This document shows, piece by piece, positions 24,265 through 34,118 of a stretch of 64,000 nucleotides of DNA; position 1 is the first letter of the stretch, and each line of letters begins with the position of its first letter. The notes beneath the pieces are model-generated. The model was not told the DNA's origin and ran no database searches. It saw only the letters and a list, made by a program, of their open reading frames with translations. The stretch spans positions 186,001-250,000 of the forward strand of contig NZ_CP023549.1 of assembly GCF_002407205.1 (NCBI RefSeq). Direction: 5' to 3'. Both the position numbers and the translations under genes were made by a program. The DNA comes from Rhodobacter sp. CZR27 (GTDB lineage Bacteria > Pseudomonadota > Alphaproteobacteria > Rhodobacterales > Rhodobacteraceae).

Positions 24265-24768
24265 ATGAGAGCGTCCCGCCCCAGCTTCCTCCGCCGCTTC
24301 CACGCCGACGACCGCGGCGCCGCCCTCGTCGAATTCGCGCTCGCGCTGCCGATGATGCTGGTGGTCTTCGCGGTCATCGTCGAGGGGGCCCGGATGCTGG
24401 TGGCCTACCAGGCCGCGATCTCGGGCGTGCGGGATGCGGTGCGCTACGTCGCCCGGGTGGCGCCGGCGGACATGTGCGAGCTGACCGGCACCCAGCCGCC
24501 GGACTATTCGGACCGGCTGCGCAGCATCGTCGGCTCCAGCCAGACCGGCGGCGGCGTGCTGCCCGGCGCGGTGACGCTCGGCACGGTGGCCGTGAGCTAC
24601 GACTGCACCGGGGCCGACACCTTCCGCGGCGGGATCCCGGCGGTGGCCACGGTCTCGGCGCAGCTGACGATCGACTTTCCCTTCTCGGGCATCTTCACGC
24701 TGGTGGGCGGCGACGCGCCCTCGGTGACGACGACGGTGGCCGACAGCGCAAGGATCTACGGCACATGA
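24265..24768 (+). CDS. tadE: TadE-like pseudopilin
   Basis: 167 residues. The leader MRASRPSFLRRFHADDRG ends at Gly and is followed by AALVEFALALPMMLVVF, a TadE signature with Glu at +5. The C-terminal part forms the periplasmic domain (SVTTTVADSARIYGT). Start 24265, four bases after the tadG stop. The stop overlaps the next start in ATGA, so the two TadE-like proteins are translationally coupled. Confidence 0.85.
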   Translation: MRASRPSFLRRFHADDRGAALVEFALALPMMLVVFAVIVEGARMLVAYQAAISGVRDAVRYVARVAPADMCELTGTQPPDYSDRLRSIVGSSQTGGGVLPGAVTLGTVAVSYDCTGADTFRGGIPAVATVSAQLTIDFPFSGIFTLVGGDAPSVTTTVADSARIYGT

Positions 24769-25391
24769 TCCGCCCGCACCACCGCATCGCCCGCTTCGGT
24801 CGCGACGAGGACGGCACGACGCTGGTCGAGATGGCCATCGTGCTTCCGATCTTCCTGCTGATCTTCCTGGCGCTGATCGATTTCGGACGGCTCGGCGCCG
24901 ATCACGCCATGGCGCAGAAGGCGATGGAGCGCGCCTCGCGGATCGCCGCGGTGCGCCCGCCCGCCTGCCCCGGCGTGCCCACCACCAACCTGCGGGGCGG
25001 ATCGCCAAGCCTGCTGCCCTTCGGGACGATGTGCGATGCGGCCGCCGACCTCTGCGCCCCGGTGGGCCGGATCACCTGCCCGGGCGAGGCCGGCAATGCC
25101 ACCGCGGCCGAGATCTGGGGCCTGATCGGCCCGATCCTGCCCCCGGACGCGACCATCGCCAACCTGAGCTTCACCTACGACCAGGACGAGGCGCTGGGGT
25201 TCCTCGGCGGCCCCTATGTGCCGGTCGTCACCGTCGAGCTGGAGGGCGTCACCTTCCGCTTCGTCACGCCGCTGGCCGCGCTGGCGGCGCTGGCGGGGGC
25301 GGGAAACTCGACCCTGCCGATGACTTTGCCGATGCCCAGGATGAGCGTGTCGCTGCCGGGCGAGGACCTCGCGCTTGGCGAGAACGGATGA
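24765..25391 (+). CDS. TadE/TadF-like pseudopilin
   Basis: 208 residues with leader MIRPHHRIARFGRDEDG, followed by TTLVEMAIVLPIFLLIF, again a TadE-type processing and membrane signal. The periplasmic part has several cysteines (PPACPG, TMCDAAADLCAP). It overlaps the previous gene by 4 bp. Tad loci often carry TadE and TadF side by side; which one this is cannot be told by eye. Confidence 0.8.
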   Translation: MIRPHHRIARFGRDEDGTTLVEMAIVLPIFLLIFLALIDFGRLGADHAMAQKAMERASRIAAVRPPACPGVPTTNLRGGSPSLLPFGTMCDAAADLCAPVGRITCPGEAGNATAAEIWGLIGPILPPDATIANLSFTYDQDEALGFLGGPYVPVVTVELEGVTFRFVTPLAALAALAGAGNSTLPMTLPMPRMSVSLPGEDLALGENG

Positions 25392-25431
25392 AACCGCGGC
25401 GCTGGTCGCATATGGAAAGGGAGCGGAGACC

Positions 25432-26616
25432 GTGAACCGATCGATCCTCGTGATCTCCCCGGAGCGGGAGGTGCTTCAAGGCGTGGAGCAGGTTCTGGCC
25501 GCCGCGCCCGGCGTGCGGCTCGACTGGCAGGCCACCACGCTGGCCGAGATGAACGGCCATGCCGTGCAGATGTCCGGCGGCTACGACATGATCCTGTTCC
25601 GCGCCGCCGGCGGCGATCCGGCCGAGATCCGCGCCGCGACGGATCTTGCGAAGGGGAGGTCGGGCGACACGGTCCTTGTTGCGATGGCGGATGCCGGGCT
25701 GTCGATCACCGAGGCGCATGCGCTGACCCGGGCCGGGATCGACGCGGTTCTGCCGATCTCGATCCTAGCCGAGGAACTGCCCGAGCAGATCGAGCGGCTG
25801 CAGCGCGATCGCAGCCACCGCCCCGAGCGCATGGGACGGCTGATCGCGGTCAGTCAGGCGCGCGGCGGCGTCGGCGCGACCACGGTGGCGGTCAACCTTG
25901 CCGACCGGCTGCTTTCCCCGGCAGACCGGCGGCGGGCGAAGCAGACCGCGCGGGTCGCGCTGGTCGATCTCGACCTCCAGTTCGGGACCGTGGGCTCCTA
26001 CCTCGACCTGCCCGAGCAGGAGATGCTGATGCAGATCGCGGCCGACGGGACGATCCCCGACGCCAACTTCCTGCGCCAGTCCATGCCGGTCCTGCCGGGC
26101 GGCCTGTCCGTCCTCGCGGCACCGACCCGGTTCGTCCCGCTCGAGGCGCTGCGGAACGAGCAGGTGACGGCGATCCTCGATTCGCTGCTGTCCACGAACG
26201 ACTATGTCGTGGTGGACCTGCCCCGGGCGCTCGCACAGTGGATCGAGCCGGTGGTGCGGCGCGCCGACCAGCTGATCCTGGTCAGCGACATCGCGGTCTC
26301 CTCGATCCGCCATTGCCGCCGCCTGATCGACTTCTTCACCGCCGACAACATCGCCCTGCCGGTGCAGGTGGTGATCAACAACGAGTCGCGCCCGCTGTTT
26401 CCCTCGGCGCTTCACCGCGAGGCGGCGAAGGTGCTGGAACGGCCGCTCGATCACTGGCTGCCGCATGACGCGAAGGCCGCCCACAATGCCGCCGACCGCG
26501 GTCGTCCGCTGTCCCAGGTGGCGCCGCGGTCGTCGCTGTCGCGCGCGGTGGGCCGCCTGGCCGCCAGCATCCACGCGCGTTTCCCCGCAGCCGTCCAGAC
26601 AAAGGAGGCCCTCTAG
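25432..26616 (+). CDS. cpaE: CpaE/TadZ-type pilus localisation ATPase
   Basis: 394 residues from the GTG at 25432 (AAAGGGAGCGGAG upstream). N-terminal 130 residues: an atypical receiver-like domain (NRSILVISPEREVLQG). C-terminal part: ParA/MinD-like with a deviant Walker A (SQARGGVGATTVAVNLADRL) and Walker A' VALVDLDLQFG. Such proteins place the Tad machine at a cell pole. Its stop codon directly abuts the GTG of tadA. Confidence 0.88.
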   Translation: MNRSILVISPEREVLQGVEQVLAAAPGVRLDWQATTLAEMNGHAVQMSGGYDMILFRAAGGDPAEIRAATDLAKGRSGDTVLVAMADAGLSITEAHALTRAGIDAVLPISILAEELPEQIERLQRDRSHRPERMGRLIAVSQARGGVGATTVAVNLADRLLSPADRRRAKQTARVALVDLDLQFGTVGSYLDLPEQEMLMQIAADGTIPDANFLRQSMPVLPGGLSVLAAPTRFVPLEALRNEQVTAILDSLLSTNDYVVVDLPRALAQWIEPVVRRADQLILVSDIAVSSIRHCRRLIDFFTADNIALPVQVVINNESRPLFPSALHREAAKVLERPLDHWLPHDAKAAHNAADRGRPLSQVAPRSSLSRAVGRLAASIHARFPAAVQTKEAL

Positions 26617-27993
26617 GTGTTTACCCAGTTCACCCGGTCCCAGAAGCCCGCGAACGGGACTGTCATAGAGCTTCCGAAGCCGGCGGCCGCCGATCCCCTG
26701 CCGCTGTCGCCGCAGGAATCCGAGCTGGTCGCGCGGCTCGAACTGAAAAGCGAGCTGCACGACGTTCTTCTGGAGCGGCTGAACCTCTCGGTGCTGGACA
26801 AGGTGCAGCCGGACGAGCTGCGCCGCGAGGTGGCGTCGCTGGTGTCGCAGGTGCTGTCGGACCGCGGCAAGCCGATGCGCGCCGAGGAGTTCAAGCAGCT
26901 GATCGACGAACTTCTGGACGAGGTGCTGGGCTTCGGCCCGCTCGAGCCGCTGCTGGCCGACCCGACCGTCAACGACATCCTCGTGAACACCCACAGGAAC
27001 GTCTATGTCGAGCGCGCCGGCGTGCTCGAGAAGACCCGCGTCCGCTTCCGCGACGAGCGCCACCTGCTGCGCATCATCGACAAGATCGTCTCGCGCGTCG
27101 GCCGCCGGGTGGACGAGTCGAACCCCTGGGTGGATGCGCGCCTCGAGGATGGCAGCCGGGTGAACGCGATCATCCGGCCCTGCGCGATCGACGGGCCGTC
27201 CATGTCGATCCGGAAGTTCGCCCGCAATCCCCTGACCATGGACCGTCTGGTCGAGATCGGCGCCATGCCGCCCGCCGCCGCCGCCTTCCTGCGCGGCGTG
27301 GTCGAGGCGCGGCTGAACGTGCTGATCTCGGGCGGCACGGGCTCGGGCAAGACCACGATGCTGAACGCCATGTCCTCCTATATCGGGCGGCGCGAGCGGA
27401 TCGTGACCATCGAGGATGCGGCCGAACTGCAACTGCAGCAGGACCATGTGGTGCGGCTGGAGACCCGCCCGCCGGGGCCCTCGGGCACCGGAGCGGTGAC
27501 CCAGCGGGATCTCGTCCGCAACGCGCTGCGGATGCGGCCGGACCGGATCATCGTGGGCGAGGTGCGCGGCGCCGAAACCTTCGACATGCTGCAGGCGATG
27601 AACACCGGCCACGACGGCTCGATGACCACGGTTCACGCCAATACCGCGCGCGACGCGCTCGGCCGGATCGAGCAGATGGTCACGATGATCGGCCTCGACT
27701 TCCCGGTCTCGGCGATCCGCGCGCAGATGGCTTCGGGGCTGCATGTCGTGGTGCAGTTGAACCGCCTCAGCGACGGCAGCCGGCGCGTCATGAGCATCTC
27801 CGAGATCACCGGGATGGAGGGCGACATCATCACGATGCAGGACATCTACGTCTTCCGCCGCACGGGCGTCTCGCCGGGCGGGACGGTGCTCGGCGAGTTC
27901 CGCGCCACCGGCATCCGCCCCCGCTGCCTGCCGCAGCTGCAGGCCGCGGGCATCGACCTGCGCGAGATGAGCTTCCTGGCGGAGGGCTCCTGA
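26617..27993 (+). CDS. tadA: Tad secretion ATPase TadA/CpaF
   Basis: 458-residue hexameric traffic ATPase that powers Flp pilus assembly. N-terminal helical domain, then [16 protein letters not shown] and [15 protein letters not shown]. Walker [20 protein letters not shown], Asp box and Walker B around [20 protein letters not shown], His box [14 protein letters not shown]. All catalytic motifs are intact. GTG start at 26617 immediately after cpaE, with AAAGGAGG upstream. Confidence 0.95.
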   Translation: MFTQFTRSQKPANGTVIELPKPAAADPLPLSPQESELVARLELKSELHDVLLERLNLSVLDKVQPDELRREVASLVSQVLSDRGKPMRAEEFKQLIDELLDEVLGFGPLEPLLADPTVNDILVNTHRNVYVERAGVLEKTRVRFRDERHLLRIIDKIVSRVGRRVDESNPWVDARLEDGSRVNAIIRPCAIDGPSMSIRKFARNPLTMDRLVEIGAMPPAAAAFLRGVVEARLNVLISGGTGSGKTTMLNAMSSYIGRRERIVTIEDAAELQLQQDHVVRLETRPPGPSGTGAVTQRDLVRNALRMRPDRIIVGEVRGAETFDMLQAMNTGHDGSMTTVHANTARDALGRIEQMVTMIGLDFPVSAIRAQMASGLHVVVQLNRLSDGSRRVMSISEITGMEGDIITMQDIYVFRRTGVSPGGTVLGEFRATGIRPRCLPQLQAAGIDLREMSFLAEGS

Positions 27994-27994
27994 G

Positions 27995-28960
27995 ATGGAT
28001 CTTCAGGGAACGGAAATCGAGGCCCTGGGCTATGCCGGGATCTTCCTCGGGGTGCTCCTGGCCTTCGAAGGGCTGCGCCAGATCCTCGGCCGCGGCGAGA
28101 CGCTGAACGAGGTCCGGAACCGCCGGATGAAGCTTATCCGGCGCGGCGCCACCACCGCGGACGTGCTGCAGATCCTCAAGCCCCGGCAGGAGGACTGGGC
28201 CCTGTCGCGCATCCCGCTGATCGGCCCGTTGCCGAAGGTGCTGCGGCAGGCCGGCCTGTCGACCCGGCCGCAGAGCTTCGTCTCGCTCTGCCTGCTCGGC
28301 GCGGCCTGCCTTGCGGTGGTGGGCTCGGCGCTGATCCCGCCTGCGGCCGCGGCGGGCATCGCGGGCGCCCTGTGCATCGGCCTGCCGCTTCTGGTGGTGC
28401 GGCAGATGCAGGCCCGGCGCATGGATGCGCTGGTGGCGCAGATGCCCGACGCGCTCGACCTGATGGCACGGGGCCTGATGGTCGGTCATCCGCTGAACGC
28501 CACCATGGCCTCGGTCGCGCGCGACATGGCGGACCCCATCGCCTCGGAATTCGGGGTGATGGTGGACCAGGTGGCCTTTGGCGACGATCTGGTGGATGCC
28601 TTCGCCGATTTCGCCGAGCGTACGGGCCTCGAGGACGTCCGCTACCTGTCGGTCAGCGTCGCGATCCAGCACGGCACGGGCGGCGACCTCGCCCGCGTGC
28701 TCTCGACGCTGGGCCGGGTGATCCGCGACCGGATCTCGATGCGCAAGCGCGTCAAGGCGCTTTCGGCCGAGGGGCGGCTGACCTCGATCTTCCTGTCGTC
28801 GCTGCCGCTGTTCATCCTGGTCGCGACCTCGATCACCTCGCCGACCTATTACTTCGACGTGAAGGACGACCCGCTGTTCCGCCCCTTCGCCATTGCCGTC
28901 TTCGTGCTGATCTCCGTCAATTTCGTGGTGATGCGGCGGATGGTGAATTTCCGGATCTGA
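27995..28960 (+). CDS. tadB: Tad inner-membrane platform protein TadB
   Basis: 321 residues with a T2SSF domain (MDALVAQMPDALDLMARGL, GTGGDLARVLSTLGRVI) and about four membrane segments: AGIFLGVLL near the start, SFVSLCLLGAACLAVVG and a C-terminal pair. Forms the platform with TadC on which the ATPase acts. Start one base after the tadA stop. Confidence 0.92.
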   Translation: MDLQGTEIEALGYAGIFLGVLLAFEGLRQILGRGETLNEVRNRRMKLIRRGATTADVLQILKPRQEDWALSRIPLIGPLPKVLRQAGLSTRPQSFVSLCLLGAACLAVVGSALIPPAAAAGIAGALCIGLPLLVVRQMQARRMDALVAQMPDALDLMARGLMVGHPLNATMASVARDMADPIASEFGVMVDQVAFGDDLVDAFADFAERTGLEDVRYLSVSVAIQHGTGGDLARVLSTLGRVIRDRISMRKRVKALSAEGRLTSIFLSSLPLFILVATSITSPTYYFDVKDDPLFRPFAIAVFVLISVNFVVMRRMVNFRI

Positions 28961-28977
28961 CCCGACAGGAGAAGTCG

Positions 28978-29967
28978 ATGCTCGAAAGCCTGATGCAGAC
29001 GGCGCAGTCGAACCTTCCCACGCTTGCCGCGGCTGCGGTCGGTGTGGGCGCGCTGATCGCCGTGATGGGCGTCGCGTCGATGCTGAAGCCCGACCCGGCG
29101 CTGCGGCGCATGGCGCGGCAGGTGCCCCGGCGCGAGGTCATTGCCGATGCGGGCCTGCTGCGCCCGGGCAACGACCGCACGCCCTCGGGGATGATGAAGG
29201 CGCTGGTGCCCACGGACAAGGCCGAGCGGATGCAGGTCCAGCGCCAGCTGGCGCTCGCTGGCCTGACGGGCGAGCATGCGATGCGGAACTACTACCTGAC
29301 GCGCATCGTGCTGGGCTTCCTGCTGCCGGCCGCCGTGATGGCCGCGATCTGGGCATCGCGCGCGGGCTACCTGCCGTTGCCCGCCCGGATCGAGATCGCG
29401 GTCGGCGGCCTGTCGCAGCTGATGCTGACGCAGATCATGGCCGCGATGGTGGCGGTGGGCTTCTTCGGCCCCGCCTACTGGCTCAAGGCCCGGGCCGGCG
29501 GCCGCCACCGCGCCATCGAGGACGCCTTCCCCAATGCGCTCGACCTGATCCAGATCTCGGTCGAGGCCGGCATGGGCTTCGATGCGGCGATGATCCGGGT
29601 GGGCAACGAACTGGCCTCCACCGCGCCGGAGCTTTCCGAGGAGTTCCTCGCCGCGCAGCGGGAGATCCAGGCCGGCCGCAGCCGCGACCGCGCGCTGCTC
29701 GACATGGCGGCGCGGACCGGGGTGGACGAGGTGTCCTCGTTCGCGAACGTGGTGCTGCAGGCGATGCAGTTCGGCACCAGCATGTCCGACGCGCTGACCG
29801 TCTATGCCCGGGAAATGCGCCTGTCGCGCGAGCTGCGCGCGCAGGAAGCCGCCAACCGCCTTCCGGTGAAGATGTCGATCGCCCTCGCCTCGCTGCTGCT
29901 GCCGGCGCTGCTCCTGCTGACGCTGGGCCCGGTGGTGATCCGCTACGTCCGGTACTTCTCCGGCTGA
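28978..29967 (+). CDS. tadC: Tad inner-membrane platform protein TadC
   Basis: 329 residues. N-terminal membrane segment (LAAAAVGVGALIAVMG), central pair (IVLGFLLPAAVMAAIWA, MAAMVAVGFFGPAYW), T2SSF domain (FPNALDLIQISVEAGMGFDA) and C-terminal helix SIALASLLLPALLLLTLGPV. Start 28978, 17 bp after tadB with ACAGGAGAA. Ends the core operon; a 260-bp gap follows. Confidence 0.92.
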   Translation: MLESLMQTAQSNLPTLAAAAVGVGALIAVMGVASMLKPDPALRRMARQVPRREVIADAGLLRPGNDRTPSGMMKALVPTDKAERMQVQRQLALAGLTGEHAMRNYYLTRIVLGFLLPAAVMAAIWASRAGYLPLPARIEIAVGGLSQLMLTQIMAAMVAVGFFGPAYWLKARAGGRHRAIEDAFPNALDLIQISVEAGMGFDAAMIRVGNELASTAPELSEEFLAAQREIQAGRSRDRALLDMAARTGVDEVSSFANVVLQAMQFGTSMSDALTVYAREMRLSRELRAQEAANRLPVKMSIALASLLLPALLLLTLGPVVIRYVRYFSG

Positions 29968-30085
29968 TTCCACGGGGCGCCCCGGCCGGGGCCGGATCTT
30001 CCGACGCAGGTTGTGTGCGGCGCCGCGGATCCTCTACCCGCAGATGTATTTCTCATTCATCCATAGGGCGTAGAGCAGTCTGACA

Positions 30086-30091
30086 TTGACA
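30086..30091 (+). promoter_or_regulatory. Possible -35 element upstream of the LuxR-type gene
   Basis: TTGACA in an unusually AT-rich part of the 260-bp gap 29968-30227. No good -10 at standard spacing is seen, so an activator-dependent promoter is possible. The AT-rich block is the only visible promoter candidate for the regulator and peptidase pair. Confidence 0.25.
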
Positions 30092-30227
30092 ATAAAGGGA
30101 TAGGCAAGGAAAGCTCTCATACAGGTGGGGCGATGGGCTATTAGGAATTATCCGACACAGCCTTTGGTATTGGTCTTCCCGCCGGCGGTGGATTTGCGCC
30201 GGTGCGTTCCTGGAGGGGCATTTTTTA

Positions 30228-31076
30228 ATGACGAGACATTGGGAAGTCGGTGCCTCCGCGGATCGGAGGCCCGCTCTGGTTCACGTTGCCGTTGTCGATG
30301 CCATGGCCGAGTTCTGCGAGGCGCTCCAGGGCCGGCAGAGCCTGACCGAGGCGCTGGCCCGTTTCATCCGCAGCGTGGGCGCCGAATGCGGCATGATCGT
30401 GCGGACCCACACGAACGAGATGCACCCGCAGCGCGTGGCCGCGCATGACGAGCGCCGCGCCGATCCCGTCCGCCCGCTGGTCGCAAGCTATGCCGACGGT
30501 CAGTTCGGGCGCCATCTGCAGCGCCCGCGCCCGGCAAGCCTGTGGCTCCGCTCCGTCGAGGCCGCCGAACCGGGCCACGATCCCCATCCGGCGCTGGCCG
30601 AGTGGCAGGCCGCGCGCCGCCTGGAAGAGTTCGCCGTCCTGGTGCTGGCCGCCGGCCCGTCGATCCGCGACCATATCGAGCTGCATTTCCGCCACCAGCT
30701 GTCGGCCGAGGTGCAGGCCGCGATCGCCGCGGTTCTGCCGACGATGGCGAGAAGCTGGGCCAAGCGCCAGGTCGGCGTGGTCACGCGGACCATCACCTGC
30801 CACCGCACCCGCGCCGACGCCCTTGCGAACCGTCCGGTGCTGGGCGAGGCCAATCCCCACCAGCTGAGCCGGGCCGAGTTCCGCGTCTGCCTGCTGCTGA
30901 GCCGCGGCCTGTCGGTCGAGGGCGTCTCGGCCGAGCTTGGGCTGGCGAAGTCCACGGTGCGGTCGCACCTGCGCAGCATCTACGCCAAGACCGGCGTCAC
31001 CTCGCTGGCAGAGCTGGTGTTCCGCCTGCTGGACTCGCGCGAGGCGGAGCCGCGGCCGACGCTGCGGACGGCCTGA
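30228..31076 (+). CDS. LuxR-family transcription regulator near the Tad locus
   Basis: 282 residues. The C-terminal HTH reads LSRAEFRVCLLLSRGLSVEG, then VSAELGLAKSTVRSHLRSIY and AKTGVTSLAELV, a standard LuxR/NarL-type DNA-binding domain. The N-terminal 200 residues show no receiver or autoinducer-domain motif I can name. The prepilin peptidase gene follows 3 bp after the stop, so they form an operon and the regulator probably controls pilus genes. Start at 30228 after GGAGGGGC. Confidence 0.8.
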   Translation: MTRHWEVGASADRRPALVHVAVVDAMAEFCEALQGRQSLTEALARFIRSVGAECGMIVRTHTNEMHPQRVAAHDERRADPVRPLVASYADGQFGRHLQRPRPASLWLRSVEAAEPGHDPHPALAEWQAARRLEEFAVLVLAAGPSIRDHIELHFRHQLSAEVQAAIAAVLPTMARSWAKRQVGVVTRTITCHRTRADALANRPVLGEANPHQLSRAEFRVCLLLSRGLSVEGVSAELGLAKSTVRSHLRSIYAKTGVTSLAELVFRLLDSREAEPRPTLRTA

Positions 31077-31079
31077 GCC

Positions 31080-31562
31080 ATGGCCGCCTCGCTCGTTCCA
31101 CTGATGCTGCTTGCGCCGGTGCTGGTCGCCGTGGCGGCCAGCGACCTGCGCCACATGCGCATCCCGAATGCCCTGAGCCTCGCGGCCGTCGCCCTGTTCG
31201 TGATCTCGCTGCCGTGGTTCCCGCCCGATGACCTGCCGATGCGACTGGTCGTGGCGGGGGGTGTCTTCGTGATCGGCTTCGCCGCCTTCTGCCTGCGCCT
31301 GATCGGCGGCGGCGACGTGAAGATCCTCGCGGCGCTGCTGCTCTTCGTGCCGGTCTCGCAGATGCCGGTCTTCGCCAACATCTTCGCCGCTGCGCTGCTG
31401 GTGGGAATCGCGGTCATCCTGCTGGTGCGGCTGCTGCCGGCGGCGCGGCGCAGTTCCTGGCCATCGATGCAGCGGACGCGGCGCTTTCCCATGGGCATCT
31501 CGATCGCGCTTGCGGGGCTTGCACACCCCTTCCTCGCGCCGCTCGCCACCGGATCGATCTGA
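31080..31562 (+). CDS. cpaA: Prepilin peptidase TadV/CpaA
   Basis: 160-residue A24-type aspartic membrane peptidase that matures Flp and the TadE-like pseudopilins. The two catalytic Asp are in VAASDLRHMRIPN and LIGGGDVKILAA. About five membrane segments; the N-terminal methylase domain of larger prepilin peptidases is absent, as is usual for TadV. ATG at 31080, 3 bp after the LuxR gene. Confidence 0.9.
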   Translation: MAASLVPLMLLAPVLVAVAASDLRHMRIPNALSLAAVALFVISLPWFPPDDLPMRLVVAGGVFVIGFAAFCLRLIGGGDVKILAALLLFVPVSQMPVFANIFAAALLVGIAVILLVRLLPAARRSSWPSMQRTRRFPMGISIALAGLAHPFLAPLATGSI

Positions 31563-31709
31563 GGCGCCCCGCCATGCCGAACCTCCGGGCAGTTGCCCCC
31601 GACGGCCGCGCCGTGCGAGAAAAGGGCTTGCGGCGGCGCAACGGCACCTGTCTCCTGTCCGGGCGGCCCATCGCCCCGCCTCCCGCACCATCCGACGGAG
31701 ACCCTTAAA

Positions 31710-33215
31710 GTGACATCCGAATCCAGCGCCTTCGATCCACCGGAAGGCGCCCTTCGTGCCACCGCCAGCCGCGGCGCCGTGGCGACCGTGGCATCGCAGG
31801 CTGCCCTGATGCTGACGCAGATCGGCTCGGTCGTGATCCTGTCGCGACTGCTGTCGCCCGAGGACTTCGGTCTTGTCGCGATGTGCTCGCCGGTGATCGC
31901 GCTCTTGATGATGCTGCAGGAGTTCGGCCTGCTGGCGGCGACCGTGCAGAAGCAGGGGTTGCGGAACGAGGAGGTGAACTTCCTGTTCTGGGTCAACGTG
32001 GCGCTCAGCCTGTCGCTGACGGTGCTTCTGCTGCTGGCCGCGCCGCTGGTCGCCATGTTCTACCAGGAACCGCGGGTCGCGCCGCTGATCGCGGCGCTGT
32101 CGGTGACCATCGCGCTGAACGGCCTGGGCGCGCAGCACGGGGCGCTGCTGATCCGGCGGATGCAGTATGTGCGGCTCGGCTTCATCCAGGTGGCCGGTGC
32201 CGTCTCGGCTCTTGCGGCCGCCGCAATCTGGGGCTGGATCGACCCCAGCCCCTGGGCGCTCTTTGGCGGCGCGCTGGTCGGGACGCTGGTGCCGACGGCC
32301 GGCATGTGGCTCGGGTCGCGCTGGCGCCCGGGGCTGCCGCGCCTGATCGAGGGCTGGAGGCCGCTCATGGGCTTCGGCGCGGGCATCACCGGCTTCAACT
32401 TCGCCAACTTCTTCTCGATGAACCTCGACAAGGTCGTGATCGGCCGCGCCTTTGGGGGCGAGGCGCTCGGCTATTACGACCGGGCGTTCAAGCTGGTTCT
32501 GATGCCGGCCAACTCGATCTTCAACCCGCTGGCCCGCGTCATGGTCCCGGCGCTGTCACGGCTTCAGGACGAGCCCGGCCGCTACCGCAGCGCCTATCTG
32601 CGCGTCGTGGGGCTCGTGCTGCTCCTGATCCTGCCGATGATGGCCTGCGCGGCGGCCTTTGCGGACATCGTGATCCCCCTCGCCTTCGGCGGGAACTGGG
32701 AGGGCAGCGTCGCGATCTTCACCGCGCTCGGCATTGCGGGGCTGGTGCAACCGCTGAACAACGTCGCGGGTTGGCTGTTCATCAGCCAGGGACGCTCGAG
32801 GGACTTCTTCCACTCCGGCCTGATCCATGCCGCCTTCGTGGCGGCCGCGGTGCTGGCCGGGCTGCCGTTCGGGCTGATCGGCGTCGTCGTGGCGGTCGCC
32901 GCGGCGGAATACCTGAAGGTGCCGGCGATCTGGCTGCTCACCTGTCGCAGCGGGCCGGTGGGCATCCGGGACATGCTGCGCGGCGTGGGGCCGATGATCG
33001 TGGCGGCGCATCTGGTGCTGGGGCTGCTGTGGGTCATCAAGCCGACCCTGCCCGAGCCGGGGCTGCTGGCGCTGGCGATCGGCGGTCTTCTGTCCTACCT
33101 GCTGACTGCCGCGATGATCGCCGTCAGCCCGTCCGGTCGCGAGACGTTGCGCGAGGCGTGGCGCTTCGCGGCGGAGCGGCTGCCGCTCCGCCGGCGCGCG
33201 GCCAGCGGGGCCTGA
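31710..33215 (+). CDS. Polysaccharide/lipid-linked oligosaccharide flippase (WzxC-like)
   Basis: 501 residues with about 12-14 membrane segments, MATE/PST superfamily. Characteristic N-terminus SRGAVATVASQAALMLTQIG and SRLLSPEDFGLVAM, and mid-protein NFFSMNLDKVVIGRAFG and LGYYDRAFKL. The GTG at 31710 (after ACGGAGACC) is preferred over an upstream ATG that adds a Pro/Arg-rich stretch. It likely translocates an exopolysaccharide or O-antigen precursor across the inner membrane. No polymerase gene is adjacent; glycosyltransferase and acyltransferase genes lie within 7 kb. Confidence 0.85.
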   Translation: MTSESSAFDPPEGALRATASRGAVATVASQAALMLTQIGSVVILSRLLSPEDFGLVAMCSPVIALLMMLQEFGLLAATVQKQGLRNEEVNFLFWVNVALSLSLTVLLLLAAPLVAMFYQEPRVAPLIAALSVTIALNGLGAQHGALLIRRMQYVRLGFIQVAGAVSALAAAAIWGWIDPSPWALFGGALVGTLVPTAGMWLGSRWRPGLPRLIEGWRPLMGFGAGITGFNFANFFSMNLDKVVIGRAFGGEALGYYDRAFKLVLMPANSIFNPLARVMVPALSRLQDEPGRYRSAYLRVVGLVLLLILPMMACAAAFADIVIPLAFGGNWEGSVAIFTALGIAGLVQPLNNVAGWLFISQGRSRDFFHSGLIHAAFVAAAVLAGLPFGLIGVVVAVAAAEYLKVPAIWLLTCRSGPVGIRDMLRGVGPMIVAAHLVLGLLWVIKPTLPEPGLLALAIGGLLSYLLTAAMIAVSPSGRETLREAWRFAAERLPLRRRAASGA

Positions 33216-33218
33216 TCG

Positions 33219-33899
33219 TCAGACCTGCCGCACGGGGTCGCGCAGACGGCAGAAGGTGAACGCAGCCAGCCAGCCCATCAGGTAGCCGCCCAGATGCGCC
33301 TCCCATGCAAGGCCGCCCTCGAGGAACACGAACAGGACCACGTTCACCACGATGAGTCCGACGATCGTTCCCAGCACCGGCCGAAGGCTCGCGCCGCGCT
33401 GCCGGCGGCGGAGAAGGTCCCAGGCGTTCCACAGGCCGAAGAAGCCGAAGGCCGCGCCCGACGCTCCGATCATCGGCCCGTCGCTGACAGAGATCAGCCA
33501 GAAGGCCAGACCGCCCGCCACGGCCGATAGGGCGAAGAGCAGCAGCGTCCGCCAGGCGCCCGCCCGCTCTCCGATGGCCTTCCCGAGCGCGAGCAGGATC
33601 ACGGCGTTCATCACCATGTGCAGCATGTTGGCGTGAAGGAAGGCATGCGTGAGGAACATCGCCTCGCGCTGGCCGGGAAACAGCCCGCCAGCCCCCTCGG
33701 CCAGGATCGGCGGCCAGAACGCGCCAAGGAAGATCGCCAGCGACCGCCAGCGCGGAGCGCCGATCAGCCCGGCATCCGCGGCCGAAAGGATGATCTCGAT
33801 GGCGGCCAGCAGGCCGACGAGCACCCAGACGAAGGCGGGGGCGCCGGCGGAGGACGGAGCGGGGCGCGGGCTGGCGCGGCGGTGGGACAGGTCTGACAT
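33219..33899 (-). CDS. Rhomboid-family intramembrane serine protease
   Basis: 226 residues with 6-7 membrane segments. The catalytic Ser lies in MIGASGAAFGFFGLW and the His in WEAHLGGYLMGW, with an upstream HANMLHMVMNAVIL helix matching the H-x-N region. The ATG at 33899 is chosen because upstream codons are Arg/Ala-rich and lack a ribosome-binding site. It converges on the flippase gene (3 bp apart). Substrate unknown. Confidence 0.88.
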   Translation of the reverse strand: MSDLSHRRASPRPAPSSAGAPAFVWVLVGLLAAIEIILSAADAGLIGAPRWRSLAIFLGAFWPPILAEGAGGLFPGQREAMFLTHAFLHANMLHMVMNAVILLALGKAIGERAGAWRTLLLFALSAVAGGLAFWLISVSDGPMIGASGAAFGFFGLWNAWDLLRRRQRGASLRPVLGTIVGLIVVNVVLFVFLEGGLAWEAHLGGYLMGWLAAFTFCRLRDPVRQV

Positions 33900-34118
33900 G
33901 AGGCCCAGATAGGCCGCCGGGCCGGCGCCGCCAAGCCCCGGCGCCCCTCTCGCCGCGAGCATCCCGCCGCCAGCCCCCCGGCGTCGGCCAGGCCGAATCG
34001 GGCCGACGCCGGCGGTCGTCGTCGTGGCGCGGCGGACCTCGCGCCGGGCCGAGGATGGCGCCACGAACGCCGACAGCTCGGCCCCCGCGGTGTGCCGCGG
34101 AGCGAGCACAGAGAGCGC

